Assembly (NCBI GenBank): GCA_027019045.1
Contig: JALUXI010000292.1
Location: 1-25,505, forward strand
Source of the DNA: Piscirickettsiaceae bacterium
GTDB lineage: Bacteria; Pseudomonadota; Gammaproteobacteria; Thiomicrospirales; Thiomicrospiraceae
Length of the DNA: 25,505 bases
Direction: 5' to 3'
Shown: positions 7,963 through 14,676 of the stretch, piece by piece
How the letters are laid out: the number at the start of each line of letters is the position of its first letter
How positions within the stretch are numbered: the stretch's first letter is position 1
The notes under the pieces: generated by a model
The model's input: only the letters and a program-made list of their open reading frames with translations
Database searches by the model: none
What the model was told of the DNA's origin: nothing
Made by a program: the position numbers and the translations under genes

Positions 7963-8550
7963 ATGGAGCCTTTTTCAAACAGTAGTTTAATTATTTTGTC
8001 TGGTGGTCAAGGTCGTAGAATGGGTGGGATCAATAAAGGATTGATGCCGTATAAAGGTCAACTGATGATCGATCATATACTTGAGCAAGTGGCACCGCTT
8101 TTCAATGATATTGTATTGGTTACAAATTCTGCATTTGAAGTGTTTGAACAACGAAGCGTTGAGTATCCTCAATTGCAAGTTGTTTCTGATAAATTTACAG
8201 GTTATCAGGGGCCATTGGCAGGGATTCATAGTGGGCTTCATCACACCCAGCACCAATATAGTTTTTTGGTGCCTTGTGATGCACCTGGACCTTATCTGCC
8301 CATCTTTGAGCAGCTTTATCCGCATTTAAGTTTTCAATACGATGTGATTTTACCGAATGATGGACAGCGTGACCAGCCGCTTTTTTCATTGGTGCATAAA
8401 AACCTGATTTCAGCTTTAGAAGAAGCACTGAAAACGAGGCAGTTGGCAGTGACAAAATTCATTCATCAAATGAAGTACTGTCAGGTTGATTTGAGTGCAT
8501 GTAAATCTTGTTTTCGTAACTTTAATACACCAAAAGATACAGAACAGTAA
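7963..8550 (+). CDS. mobA: MobA, molybdenum cofactor guanylyltransferase
   Basis: MobA transfers GMP from GTP to molybdopterin, giving the guanine dinucleotide form (MGD) that AioA requires. The 195-residue protein, close to the E. coli length, has the nucleotide-binding loop LSGGQGRRMGG followed by KGL, the GPLAGIHSGL segment, VPCDAP and a C-terminal FRNFNTP that matches the NxNTP ending of the family. The ATG at 7963 is preferred to an upstream TTG at 7942, because ATAGGGA precedes it and the protein then starts just ahead of the GTP-binding strand. It acts in the cytoplasm before Tat export of AioBA. Its place directly behind aioBA, with moeA two genes on, suggests dedicated cofactor supply. 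Confidence 0.93.
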   Translation: MEPFSNSSLIILSGGQGRRMGGINKGLMPYKGQLMIDHILEQVAPLFNDIVLVTNSAFEVFEQRSVEYPQLQVVSDKFTGYQGPLAGIHSGLHHTQHQYSFLVPCDAPGPYLPIFEQLYPHLSFQYDVILPNDGQRDQPLFSLVHKNLISALEEALKTRQLAVTKFIHQMKYCQVDLSACKSCFRNFNTPKDTEQ

Positions 8551-8656
8551 CATTTGAAATTTGATGCGTTACTGAAGGGTAACTCTTAAGGTTGTTTTTT
8601 AAATTTTATTTTTGAATAATACTTTAATTTCATTGGGTTATGTTTGTTGTTTGTTT

Positions 8657-8672
8657 TGGCACTGTCTATGCT
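8657..8672 (+). promoter_or_regulatory. Sigma54 (-24/-12) promoter of the porin gene
   Basis: TGGCAC-N5-ATGCT has a perfect -24 element, GG at 8658-8659 and GC at 8670-8671 with the required 12-base spacing. Only one base of the TTGC element differs. The predicted start is near 8683, about 83 bases before the chosen start codon. Confidence 0.6.
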
Positions 8673-8683
8673 ATAAGTATCAG

Positions 8684-8721
8684 GTTGGCATGGATAGTGC
8701 CAACACTTTGGAGTGTTTTTT
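8684..8721 (+). promoter_or_regulatory. Overlapping dyad and terminator-like hairpin in the porin leader
   Basis: GTTGGCA and TGCCAAC (8684-8690 and 8698-8704) form a perfect 7-bp dyad with a seven-base spacer. It is followed by AACACT-TTGG-AGTGTT (8702-8717) running into TTTTTT, which looks like a short intrinsic terminator. The two stems share bases 8702-8704, so as RNA they compete. This could be a leader attenuator, or the dyad may be a protein-binding site. Confidence 0.4.
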
Positions 8722-8765
8722 AAAAGAATACTCATAAGATTGATATAACCATGGAGAAATCATCA

Positions 8766-9791
8766 ATGAAAAAACTATTTAAATTAACCCCAATTGCGCT
8801 GGCGACTCTTTTTTCGGCACAAGCTTTTGCGGATACCACTGTTTATGGCGTGGGTCATATTACATTTGATAGTGTTGATTATGCAGGAGGCACTTCAGGT
8901 TCAGGGTTGACCAGTAATTCCTCTCGTTTAGGGTTTAAAGGGAGTAATGAAGTTAAGCAGGGATTAAAGGCGATTTATCAGTTTGAAAGTGAAGTAGATG
9001 TCTCTGGAAAAGCTGGAAATCTTTTTTCAGGAGCTCGTGATTCATTTGTTGGACTTTCTGGAAGTTTTGGTACTGTATTAGGTGGTCGTTTGGGGGTTGA
9101 AAACCAGTGGCTTTATGATTGCAACCTCTTTGGTGGTGATCAAGTTGGAGACTTAGGAAATTTTTGGGGAATGCCTAATGGGATGCCTGGTCGTGCCAAT
9201 GGTGTGTTAGCTTATGCCTCTCCAGATATGGGAAATTTTAATTTTGTGTTGGCCTATAAAGGGGATGACACGACTAAAAATACCGCTGCAACCGTAGCCA
9301 AAGTCAATATTAATCTTTCAGGTTTAAAAATTGGGCTAGGGTATGCAGGGCTTGGGAAAGGTATCTATGGTGCGACTGCTACCAACGATGTCACGACTAC
9401 CGCCATTACAGCGAGTTATGACCTTAAAACAGCTAAGGTTGTAGGGGGTTACCAAACGGTTTCCAATTATAAGGGTGGAAATAAAAATCAAAGCAGTTGG
9501 ACATTGGGAGCCGCTTTCCCAATGGGTAAAACCACGCTTAAAGCGCAATATATGAGCTTAACGGATGATGCGAATAATGCCAATGCCACTGGATATGCAC
9601 TGGGTGTGGACTATGCGATTACAAAAGGTGCCACGGCCTATCTTGCTTACGCAGCCACCAATAATGATGCTGCAGCATCGGTTCCTGCAGATTCTTGGGG
9701 ACATGGAAATCTAAATGCACCAACAGCAGGCAATGATCCAACGGCCTTATCTATCGGATTGGTTTATAAATTTGATGCAAAAGTATTCTAA
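8766..9791 (+). CDS. General-type outer-membrane porin
   Basis: This is a classical trimeric-porin-type protein of 341 residues. The signal peptide MKKLFKLTPIALATLFSAQA ends at FA, just before DTTVYG. The body has the gram-negative porin features TSNSSRLGFKGSNE, GLKAIYQFESEVD, a glycine- and aromatic-rich strand pattern throughout, and a terminal phenylalanine (KFDAKVF) as in barrels assembled by the BAM complex. The ATG at 8751 lacks a ribosome site, whereas the one at 8766 has GGAG upstream and starts a textbook signal peptide. Substrate cannot be deduced. The position between mobA and moeA and the sigma54-type promoter suggest co-regulation with aioBA, perhaps for arsenite, arsenate or molybdate passage. 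The stop codon touches an inserted mobile element. Confidence 0.9.
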   Translation: MKKLFKLTPIALATLFSAQAFADTTVYGVGHITFDSVDYAGGTSGSGLTSNSSRLGFKGSNEVKQGLKAIYQFESEVDVSGKAGNLFSGARDSFVGLSGSFGTVLGGRLGVENQWLYDCNLFGGDQVGDLGNFWGMPNGMPGRANGVLAYASPDMGNFNFVLAYKGDDTTKNTAATVAKVNINLSGLKIGLGYAGLGKGIYGATATNDVTTTAITASYDLKTAKVVGGYQTVSNYKGGNKNQSSWTLGAAFPMGKTTLKAQYMSLTDDANNANATGYALGVDYAITKGATAYLAYAATNNDAAASVPADSWGHGNLNAPTAGNDPTALSIGLVYKFDAKVF

Positions 9792-9798
9792 TCAGAAA

Positions 9799-9933
9799 GT
9801 CACTATACTCAGTTGATACCGTAACTGCTCAGATTGCTCCTGAAATTTGTTAATTTAAGGCGGAATGTTCATTCAGTAAATGGCCGCTTCCCAACGCAGA
9901 AGTGACGGATTTTTGGGGGAGTTGAGTGGTTAC
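9799..9933. mobile_element. Palindromic insertion element, copy 1 (perfect 8-bp target duplication)
   Basis: This 135-bp element starts GTCAC and ends GTTAC, and its halves are imperfect reverse complements. It is flanked by the identical octamers ATCAGAAA at 9791-9798 and 9934-9941. It shares the internal sequence GTAACTGCTCAGATTGCTCC and AACGCAGAAGTG with the other copies, but its centre has diverged and lost several bases. The left octamer begins at the last base of the porin stop codon. No open reading frame is present. Confidence 0.85.
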
Positions 9934-9963
9934 ATCAGAAAATCTTTTGAGAGCTTTGCATAT

Positions 9964-10003
9964 CCCAAATCTGCTGATTTCTATCTGCGGATTTGGGTAT
10001 GAT
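9964..10003 (+). promoter_or_regulatory. Inverted repeat and -10-like box upstream of moeA
   Basis: CCCAAATC (9964-9971) and GATTTGGG (9990-9997) pair across an 18-base loop. TATGAT at 9998-10003 follows immediately and is a four-to-five-of-six -10 match about 33 bases before the moeA ATG. No good -35 is seen. The repeat could be an operator or an RNA hairpin. Confidence 0.35.
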
Positions 10004-10035
10004 ATGAGCATGATTTGAAACCAAGTAGGAAAAAT

Positions 10036-11256
10036 ATGTCTGATTTTAAACCTTATGAAAGTGCTCTAAATTATCTTCTTCAACAAGTTCAAACACAACC
10101 CGCATCCCAAACCGTTCCTTTACCCAAAGCGTTAAATAAAGTTTTATCCGAACCCATTACTTCCCCTGTCAATGTCCCCGCTATTGCCAACAGTATGATG
10201 GATGGCTATGGTGTGAAATTATCTGAGGTTCAGTTAGACACGCCTTATCCAGTCAGCCAAACGATTCCTGCTGGCAAGATGGGAGAGACTCATCATTCAG
10301 GAACAGTGGTACGGATTCTGACCGGCGCTGCGATCCCTGAAGGAGTGGACACAGTGATTAAGCAAGAATGGGCCACGACGGAAACGGTAGGAGAGCAGGT
10401 CATGGTTCGTTTTCATCAACTTCCCAAACAAAAAGGTGCCAATATCCGAACCGTAGGGGAAGATATTGCCATGGGCAAGGTGGTGCTTCCGCAAGGGAAG
10501 CGGTTGCAGCCTGAAGATATTGGTTTATTGGCGGCTATTGGTCAAAGTCATATAAAGGTTTTTCAGCCATTGACCATTGCCACCTTTACAACAGGGGATG
10601 AGTTGTTAGAGCCTTATGAAGCGCCTCAATTAGGGAAAATCTACAACACCAATCGTTATATGCTTCAGGCACTGTTACAGCAATATGGCTTTGAGGTCAT
10701 TGACTTGGGTCGAATCTCCGATACCTTGGACGCAACCATTTCGGTACTGAAAGCGGCTGCAGAAATGGCAGATGTGATTATCACCACGGGCGGTGTGTCA
10801 GTGGGAGATAAAGATTTTATTAAACCTGCCATTGAGCAACTTGGGGTATTGAAAATGTGGAAAGTGGCCATGAAACCAGGTAAACCGCTTGCTTATGGTG
10901 AAGTGCAAGGGTGTCCTTTTATTGGTTTACCGGGTAACCCGGTTGCAGCGTTTGCTACTTTTTATCTATTTGCTCGCCCTTATTTGTTGAAAAAGCAAGG
11001 TGTGCAAAACCTTAATTTGGCGTATGGTTGCGTCAGCGCAGGCTTTGATTGGCCGAAGCCATCGCCAAGGCGAGAATTTTTGCGGGCTAAAATTGAACGA
11101 CAAGGGCAGTGTGAGATTGCGGTGCCTTATCCCAATCAAGGGGCGGGTATTTTATCTTCCATTGTGGAGGCCGATGGTTTTGCGATGATTCCAGAAAACA
11201 CAACGCTTCAAAAAGGTGACCCCGTGACTTTTATACGATTTAATGATTTGCGCTAA
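10036..11256 (+). CDS. moeA: MoeA, molybdopterin molybdenumtransferase
   Basis: MoeA inserts molybdate into adenylylated molybdopterin, the step before MobA adds GMP. The 406-residue protein is close to the E. coli length. It shows NVPAIANSMMDGY near the N-terminus, RILTGAAIPEG, TTGDEL, the molybdate-site signature TTGGVSVGDKDF with KP following, KPGKPLAYG, and GLPGNPVAAFATF. The C-terminal domain IV ends with GDPVTFIRF. The ATG at 10036 is preceded by AGTAGGA; an in-frame TTG at 10015 is rejected for lack of a ribosome site. MoeA works in the cytoplasm with the MoaABCDE and MogA products, none of which is in the window. The gene is bracketed by two copies of the palindromic insertion element. 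Confidence 0.94.
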   Translation: MSDFKPYESALNYLLQQVQTQPASQTVPLPKALNKVLSEPITSPVNVPAIANSMMDGYGVKLSEVQLDTPYPVSQTIPAGKMGETHHSGTVVRILTGAAIPEGVDTVIKQEWATTETVGEQVMVRFHQLPKQKGANIRTVGEDIAMGKVVLPQGKRLQPEDIGLLAAIGQSHIKVFQPLTIATFTTGDELLEPYEAPQLGKIYNTNRYMLQALLQQYGFEVIDLGRISDTLDATISVLKAAAEMADVIITTGGVSVGDKDFIKPAIEQLGVLKMWKVAMKPGKPLAYGEVQGCPFIGLPGNPVAAFATFYLFARPYLLKKQGVQNLNLAYGCVSAGFDWPKPSPRREFLRAKIERQGQCEIAVPYPNQGAGILSSIVEADGFAMIPENTTLQKGDPVTFIRFNDLR

Positions 11257-11292
11257 TGATGTAAAAGGGGAGACTATTTATTGTCGGGATTT

Positions 11293-11434
11293 GTAACTAT
11301 ATCAGTTGACACCGTAACTGCTCAGATTGCCCCTGAAATCCGTCAATTCAAGGCGGAAAATGTGAGTTTACAGTTGTAAATGACCATTTTTCAACGCAGA
11401 AGTGGCGGATTTCAGGGGTGAGATGAGTAGTTAC
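11293..11434. mobile_element. Palindromic insertion element, copy 2
   Basis: This 142-bp copy begins GTAAC and ends GTTAC. It is very similar to copy 3 along its whole length and carries the central palindrome around TTTACAGTTGTAAA. The flanking octamers (CGGGATTT and TCCCGTTT) do not match, so the target duplication has been lost or the copy was rearranged. It lies between the convergent moeA and hflD genes, and its last bases include the hflD stop codon. Confidence 0.8.
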
Positions 11435-12084
11435 TCCCGTTTTTTATCTAGTTCTGGGCGGTATAGAGTTTGGGCGGCTTTGAGTGTTTTTTTGCGGCCA
11501 AAAATCATACCGAGGCGGGTGCCGCCGACTTGTCGCCAGAGGACAGCGGCTCGGATACCAGCGAGCAGGCAGGCACGGATTTTATTGGCGGTTTTGGGGT
11601 TTTGGAGGTGGCCGTGTCGTCCTTTGACCATAATCCGTGGCGAGACTTCGCTGACATTTTCGGTATAGGCTCGGGCAAGGGAGGCGATGACATTTTCATG
11701 CAGTTTGCCAAAGTGCGCTTGTTGGCTGCGAGCGGTTTCGATAATGCGGCTGATGTCGTTAAAGGCGCCTTCTTGCTTTTGCAGATTGCGTTCTAGAATC
11801 ATCAGGTTTAAGACATAGGTGGTGATCTCAAGGCTTTTGGGCTTGAGGGCTTCAGAAGATTGCATCTGTGCCAGTAGGGTCTGCACGCCGAGTTGAATAT
11901 TTTCTACTTTGCCACCGAAGACATCTAAAGTAGTGTCTGGGTTTTCGACAAAGAGTGAGTCAATCGTTGTTTCAAAATAGGGAGCTGGTGCTTGTCCTTC
12001 CGTGGCAAGCTGGTGTACCAGTTCAGCGGCTTGGTAGAGGCCGCAGAGGGCAATGGTGCGGTCTTGATCGGTATAATTAGCCAT
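11431..12084 (-). CDS. hflD: HflD (DUF489), membrane-associated lysogenization regulator homologue
   Basis: The 217-residue protein matches the HflD family in length and motifs: IALCGLYQAAELVHQLA near the N-terminus, and the C-terminal helix RACLLAGIRAAVLWRQVGGTRL, which closely follows the E. coli protein. In E. coli HflD affects phage lambda lysogeny by binding CII; its native role is unclear, though its gene is often coupled to mnmA as here. The ATG overlaps the mnmA stop codon region by eight bases, implying translational coupling. The stop codon TAA lies within the right terminus of insertion element copy 2, so the last residues (DKKRE after PEL) may differ from the ancestral tail. Confidence 0.88.
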   Translation of the reverse strand: MANYTDQDRTIALCGLYQAAELVHQLATEGQAPAPYFETTIDSLFVENPDTTLDVFGGKVENIQLGVQTLLAQMQSSEALKPKSLEITTYVLNLMILERNLQKQEGAFNDISRIIETARSQQAHFGKLHENVIASLARAYTENVSEVSPRIMVKGRHGHLQNPKTANKIRACLLAGIRAAVLWRQVGGTRLGMIFGRKKTLKAAQTLYRPELDKKRE

Positions 12085-13249
12085 TATTGATGGGTCTCAA
12101 TTCATTTTGTAGTTCGTTAATTGTGTGCGCTCTTTGCTGGATAATGCCGCCGCCTAAACACTGTTCACCATCATAAAAGACAACAGATTGCCCAGGGGTG
12201 ATGGCGGTTTGCGGTTCGTCAAATTTGACAAAAATCTGTCCATTCTCCGCTTGCACGATTTGACAGGGCTGTTCAGGTTGGCGATAGCGAGTTTTGGCTT
12301 TGAGCGGCGTATGCAGGGGAGGCATTTCACCGCTCACCCAATCTAGGGTATCGGCAGAGAGGAAGCGGTGATTGAGCAGCGGATGATCGGAGCCTTGCAC
12401 GGCAATTAAACGGTTGTTTTCTAAATCTTTATCCGCAGCATACCAAGGCTCATTACCTCGTCCATGTCCGCCGCCGATGCCAAGCCCTTTGCGTTGTCCA
12501 AGGGTGTGATACATCAAACCATCATGCTTGCCAATCACCTTGCCGTCTTCATCTACAATCTCACCTGGTTGTGCAGGGAGGAAGCGTTGGAGGAAGTCTT
12601 TAAATTTGCGTTCGCCGATAAAGCAGATGCCTGTGCTGTCTTTCTTTTTGGCGACGATAAAGTTAAGTGACTCAGCAATTTCTCGTACTTTGGGCTTTTC
12701 TAAATGTCCAATGGGGAACATGGAGCGGCTAAGTTGATGTTGTTGCAGGGTGTAGAGGAAATAGGTCTGGTCTTTATTATTGTCTACGCCTTTCAGCAGT
12801 GTGCAGCGCCCCGCTTCGTCCTGTCCAATGCGGGCATAGTGACCTGTGGCGATAAAGTCTGCGCCTAAGTTGAGTGCATGGTTGAGGAAGGCTTTGAACT
12901 TGACCTCTTTGTTGCACAGAATATCAGGGTTGGGGGTTCGACCTGCTTTGTATTCGGCCAAGAAATATTCAAATACTCGATCCCAATATTGTTGCGAGAA
13001 GTTTTCAATATGCAAGGGGATATCGAGCTGTTCGCAGATGGCCATCACATCTTTGAGATCAGCCATCGCTGGGCAGTAGTCTTCAGTGTCATCGCCTTCC
13101 CAATTTTTCATAAACAGCCCTTCTACCTGAAACCCTTGTTCTTTCAATACCCAAGCGGTGACAGAAGAGTCCACGCCGCCAGAGAGACCAACAATCACTT
13201 TGGTCTCTTCAGGGGCTTTGGTTAAATGGGGTGGAAGGGGAAATGGCAT
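12077..13249 (-). CDS. mnmA: MnmA, tRNA 2-thiouridylase
   Basis: MnmA places sulfur on U34 of the tRNAs for Lys, Glu and Gln, using ATP and sulfur relayed by the Tus proteins. The 390-residue protein has the PP-loop GLSGGVDSSV (about residues 20-29), the first catalytic cysteine in TPNPDILCNKEVKF, and the second in DSTGICFIGERKF, followed by the family's C-terminal barrel (RYRQPEQPC to GQSVVFYDGEQCLGGG). The ATG at 13249 fits the family start just before the PP-loop strand. It is the first gene of an mnmA-hflD pair. Confidence 0.96.
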   Translation of the reverse strand: MPFPLPPHLTKAPEETKVIVGLSGGVDSSVTAWVLKEQGFQVEGLFMKNWEGDDTEDYCPAMADLKDVMAICEQLDIPLHIENFSQQYWDRVFEYFLAEYKAGRTPNPDILCNKEVKFKAFLNHALNLGADFIATGHYARIGQDEAGRCTLLKGVDNNKDQTYFLYTLQQHQLSRSMFPIGHLEKPKVREIAESLNFIVAKKKDSTGICFIGERKFKDFLQRFLPAQPGEIVDEDGKVIGKHDGLMYHTLGQRKGLGIGGGHGRGNEPWYAADKDLENNRLIAVQGSDHPLLNHRFLSADTLDWVSGEMPPLHTPLKAKTRYRQPEQPCQIVQAENGQIFVKFDEPQTAITPGQSVVFYDGEQCLGGGIIQQRAHTINELQNELRPINNG

Positions 13250-13318
13250 GATTTGACTCGCTTTTGATTTTTTATATTTTTTACATCGGGACTGGGTATT
13301 TTAGCAATTTTGTCACAG

Positions 13319-13375
13319 TTTTGGCGGGTAGCCAAAAATATTTGCGTTGGCGTTATTTTGGTCATACCATGGTAT
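13319..13375. promoter_or_regulatory. Operator/promoter region of the toxin-antitoxin pair
   Basis: ATACCATGGTAT at 13364-13375 is a perfect 12-bp palindrome, the kind of site a ribbon-helix-helix antitoxin binds to repress its own operon. A second dyad, TTTTGGC-N5-GCCAAAA, lies at 13319-13337. TTGGTC and TAATAT (13383-13388) around the palindrome could serve as weak -35 and -10 boxes, which would place the operator over the promoter spacer. Confidence 0.5.
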
Positions 13376-13404
13376 TACATTTAATATCGAGAGGGTGCGA
13401 GAAG

Positions 13405-13677
13405 ATGGCGACTGTTTCTTTAAAGTTAAAAGATCCTTTGTATGAGCGAGTGCGGGAGACCAGTCAGTCGCTGGGGCTAAGTTTGAGTGCTTTTGTGAGA
13501 GATGCTTTGGAGATGCGGCTGAATCAATTGGAACAGCAGCGAGTGGAAGTGCAGTTACGACAGGCTGCGGAGGCGATTGTTGCAGAGGGGGAAACGGAGT
13601 TAGAGGTATGGGGAGAAGAGGCATTTTCTCTGCCAGATGAACCCGTTTGGTGGCAGGAAAAAGATACTCATGAATAA
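13405..13677 (+). CDS. Ribbon-helix-helix antitoxin
   Basis: The 90-residue protein starts MATVSLKLKDPLYERV, a typical ribbon-helix-helix DNA-binding N-terminus. It continues with two helices (SQSLGLSLSAFVRDALEMRLNQ) and an acidic, disordered-looking C-terminus (EGETELEVWGEEAFSLPDEP) of the kind that wraps and blocks a toxin. The frame is open upstream to 13264, but the ATG at 13405 starts the domain exactly and has GAGGG ahead of it. The stop codon overlaps the downstream MazF-like gene by eight bases. It should neutralise the toxin and repress the operon through the palindrome just upstream. Confidence 0.85.
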   Translation: MATVSLKLKDPLYERVRETSQSLGLSLSAFVRDALEMRLNQLEQQRVEVQLRQAAEAIVAEGETELEVWGEEAFSLPDEPVWWQEKDTHE

Positions 13678-14047
13678 GGTCGTTGAACCCTCTTTTCAAA
13701 GAGGTGGGGTCTATTTAGTCCAGCTGGATCCGAGAAAAGGCATGGAGGTAGGGAAGTTGCGACCTTGTGTGGTCGTTCAGTCCGATATTTTGAATGAAGC
13801 GGGGATGAAAACAGTGGTTGTGGTGCCGCTCTCTTCTCGCTTTCAGCCAGAAACAGCGTTTTTGCGAGTGCAGATTGCGGCTAGAGAGGGATTATTAAAA
13901 CCAAGTGTGGCATTAGTCGAGCATATTCGAGGCATCAGTATTTCGAGAATGAAGCCTGAAAAACTCACGCAATTGACAGAAAGTGAAATGGATTTATTAT
14001 TTCAAAAATTGGATTTGATGATGGGGCGGACGACATCTTTGTTCTGA
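13670..14047 (+). CDS. MazF/PemK-family toxin (probable endoribonuclease)
   Basis: The 125-residue protein has the MazF/PemK fold signature: RGGVYLVQLDPRKGMEVGKL, then RPCVVVQSD, TVVVVPLSSR, and the conserved ending ALVEHIRGISISRM. Characterised relatives are ribosome-independent, sequence-specific mRNA interferases; the cleavage sequence cannot be predicted here. The ATG at 13670 overlaps the antitoxin stop, the usual arrangement, with AGGA upstream. An earlier in-frame ATG at 13637 would add 11 residues lying inside the antitoxin gene and is less likely. The protein starts the toxin core at once and looks full length, with no disruption. Confidence 0.88.
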   Translation: MNKVVEPSFQRGGVYLVQLDPRKGMEVGKLRPCVVVQSDILNEAGMKTVVVVPLSSRFQPETAFLRVQIAAREGLLKPSVALVEHIRGISISRMKPEKLTQLTESEMDLLFQKLDLMMGRTTSLF

Positions 14048-14062
14048 AAGACACGAGGCAAC

Positions 14063-14614
14063 CTACTTTTCTACATAATCCACCATTTTCCATTCCCCAG
14101 GTTGGAGGTTGCCGAGTTTGTAGGGGCCGATTTGGATGCGGATGAGGCGAAGGGTGGGGTAGCCGACGGCGGCGGTCATGCGGCGAACTTGGCGGTTTTT
14201 GCCTTCGGTGAGTGTCAATTGAATCCAGCTAGTGGGAATATTTTTGCGTTCTCGAATGGGAGGATGTCGCTCCCAGAGCCATTTCGGTTCATTCACTTTT
14301 CGGCATTGGGCAGGCAGGGTTTGTCCATCTTTGAGCATGACTCCTTTTTGGAGTTGTTGAATCGCTTGTTTGTCGATCTCCCCTTCTACTTGTGCCAAGT
14401 AGGTTTTTGGCCATTTGTGTTTTGGATCGCTGATGCGGTGCTGAAGTTTGCCGTCATTAGTGAGCAGGAGCAGTCCTTCGCTGTCTCGATCGAGGCGACC
14501 TGCGGGGTAGAAATGAGGTTGGTCGATAAAATCTTTCAGTGTTTGTCGCCCTTCACCATCGGTGAATTGGCTTAGCACATTGAAGGGTTTATTGAAAAGC
14601 AGTATCTGACTCAC
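14063..14614 (-). CDS. rluE: RluE, 23S rRNA pseudouridine synthase
   Basis: RluE makes pseudouridine at position 2457 of 23S rRNA (E. coli numbering). The sequence follows E. coli RluE closely: LLFNKPFNVLSQFTDGEGR, the catalytic aspartate motif AGRLDRDSEGLLLLT, the ERHPPIRERKNIPTSW segment typical of RluE, and EGKNRQVRRMTAAVGYPTLR. The family lacks the S4 domain. There is no ATG at the N-terminus. The frame is open to a TTG at 14683, but that lies inside the start of the divergent icd gene and upstream of its promoter; the GTG at 14614 starts six codons before the first core strand. Both have weak ribosome sites, so the start is uncertain (183 or 206 residues). Confidence 0.9.
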   Translation of the reverse strand: MSQILLFNKPFNVLSQFTDGEGRQTLKDFIDQPHFYPAGRLDRDSEGLLLLTNDGKLQHRISDPKHKWPKTYLAQVEGEIDKQAIQQLQKGVMLKDGQTLPAQCRKVNEPKWLWERHPPIRERKNIPTSWIQLTLTEGKNRQVRRMTAAVGYPTLRLIRIQIGPYKLGNLQPGEWKMVDYVEK

Positions 14615-14631
14615 TCGAAAAAGTCGCTCTC

Positions 14632-14640
14632 TGTTATAAT
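14632..14640 (+). promoter_or_regulatory. Extended -10 promoter of icd
   Basis: TGTTATAAT is a perfect extended -10 element (TG-N-TATAAT) 36 bases before the icd ATG. The -35 position (CACTCG) is poor, as is common for extended -10 promoters. Confidence 0.6.
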
Positions 14641-14676
14641 TGGTCTCGTTGAATTTTAAGTGAAAAGGAAATTGAG

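Noticed and set aside
7801..10035. Moco riboswitch upstream of mobA or moeA
   Set aside because: The leaders are too short and show only simple hairpins, not the large multi-stem Moco RNA.
9791..11442. Composite transposon carrying moeA between copies 1 and 2
   Set aside because: The outer flanks (ATCAGAAA and TCCCGTTT) do not match and copy 1 has its own perfect duplication, so independent insertions explain it better.
11470..11796. Forward open frame of 108 codons antisense to hflD
   Set aside because: It is a shadow of the hflD frame, with no ribosome site or family match.
14055..14115. GGCAACCT ... AGGTTGCC inverted repeat between the MazF gene and rluE as a terminator
   Set aside because: The arms are about 40 bases apart, one lies in the rluE coding region, and there is no T run; chance or local coding similarity is likelier.
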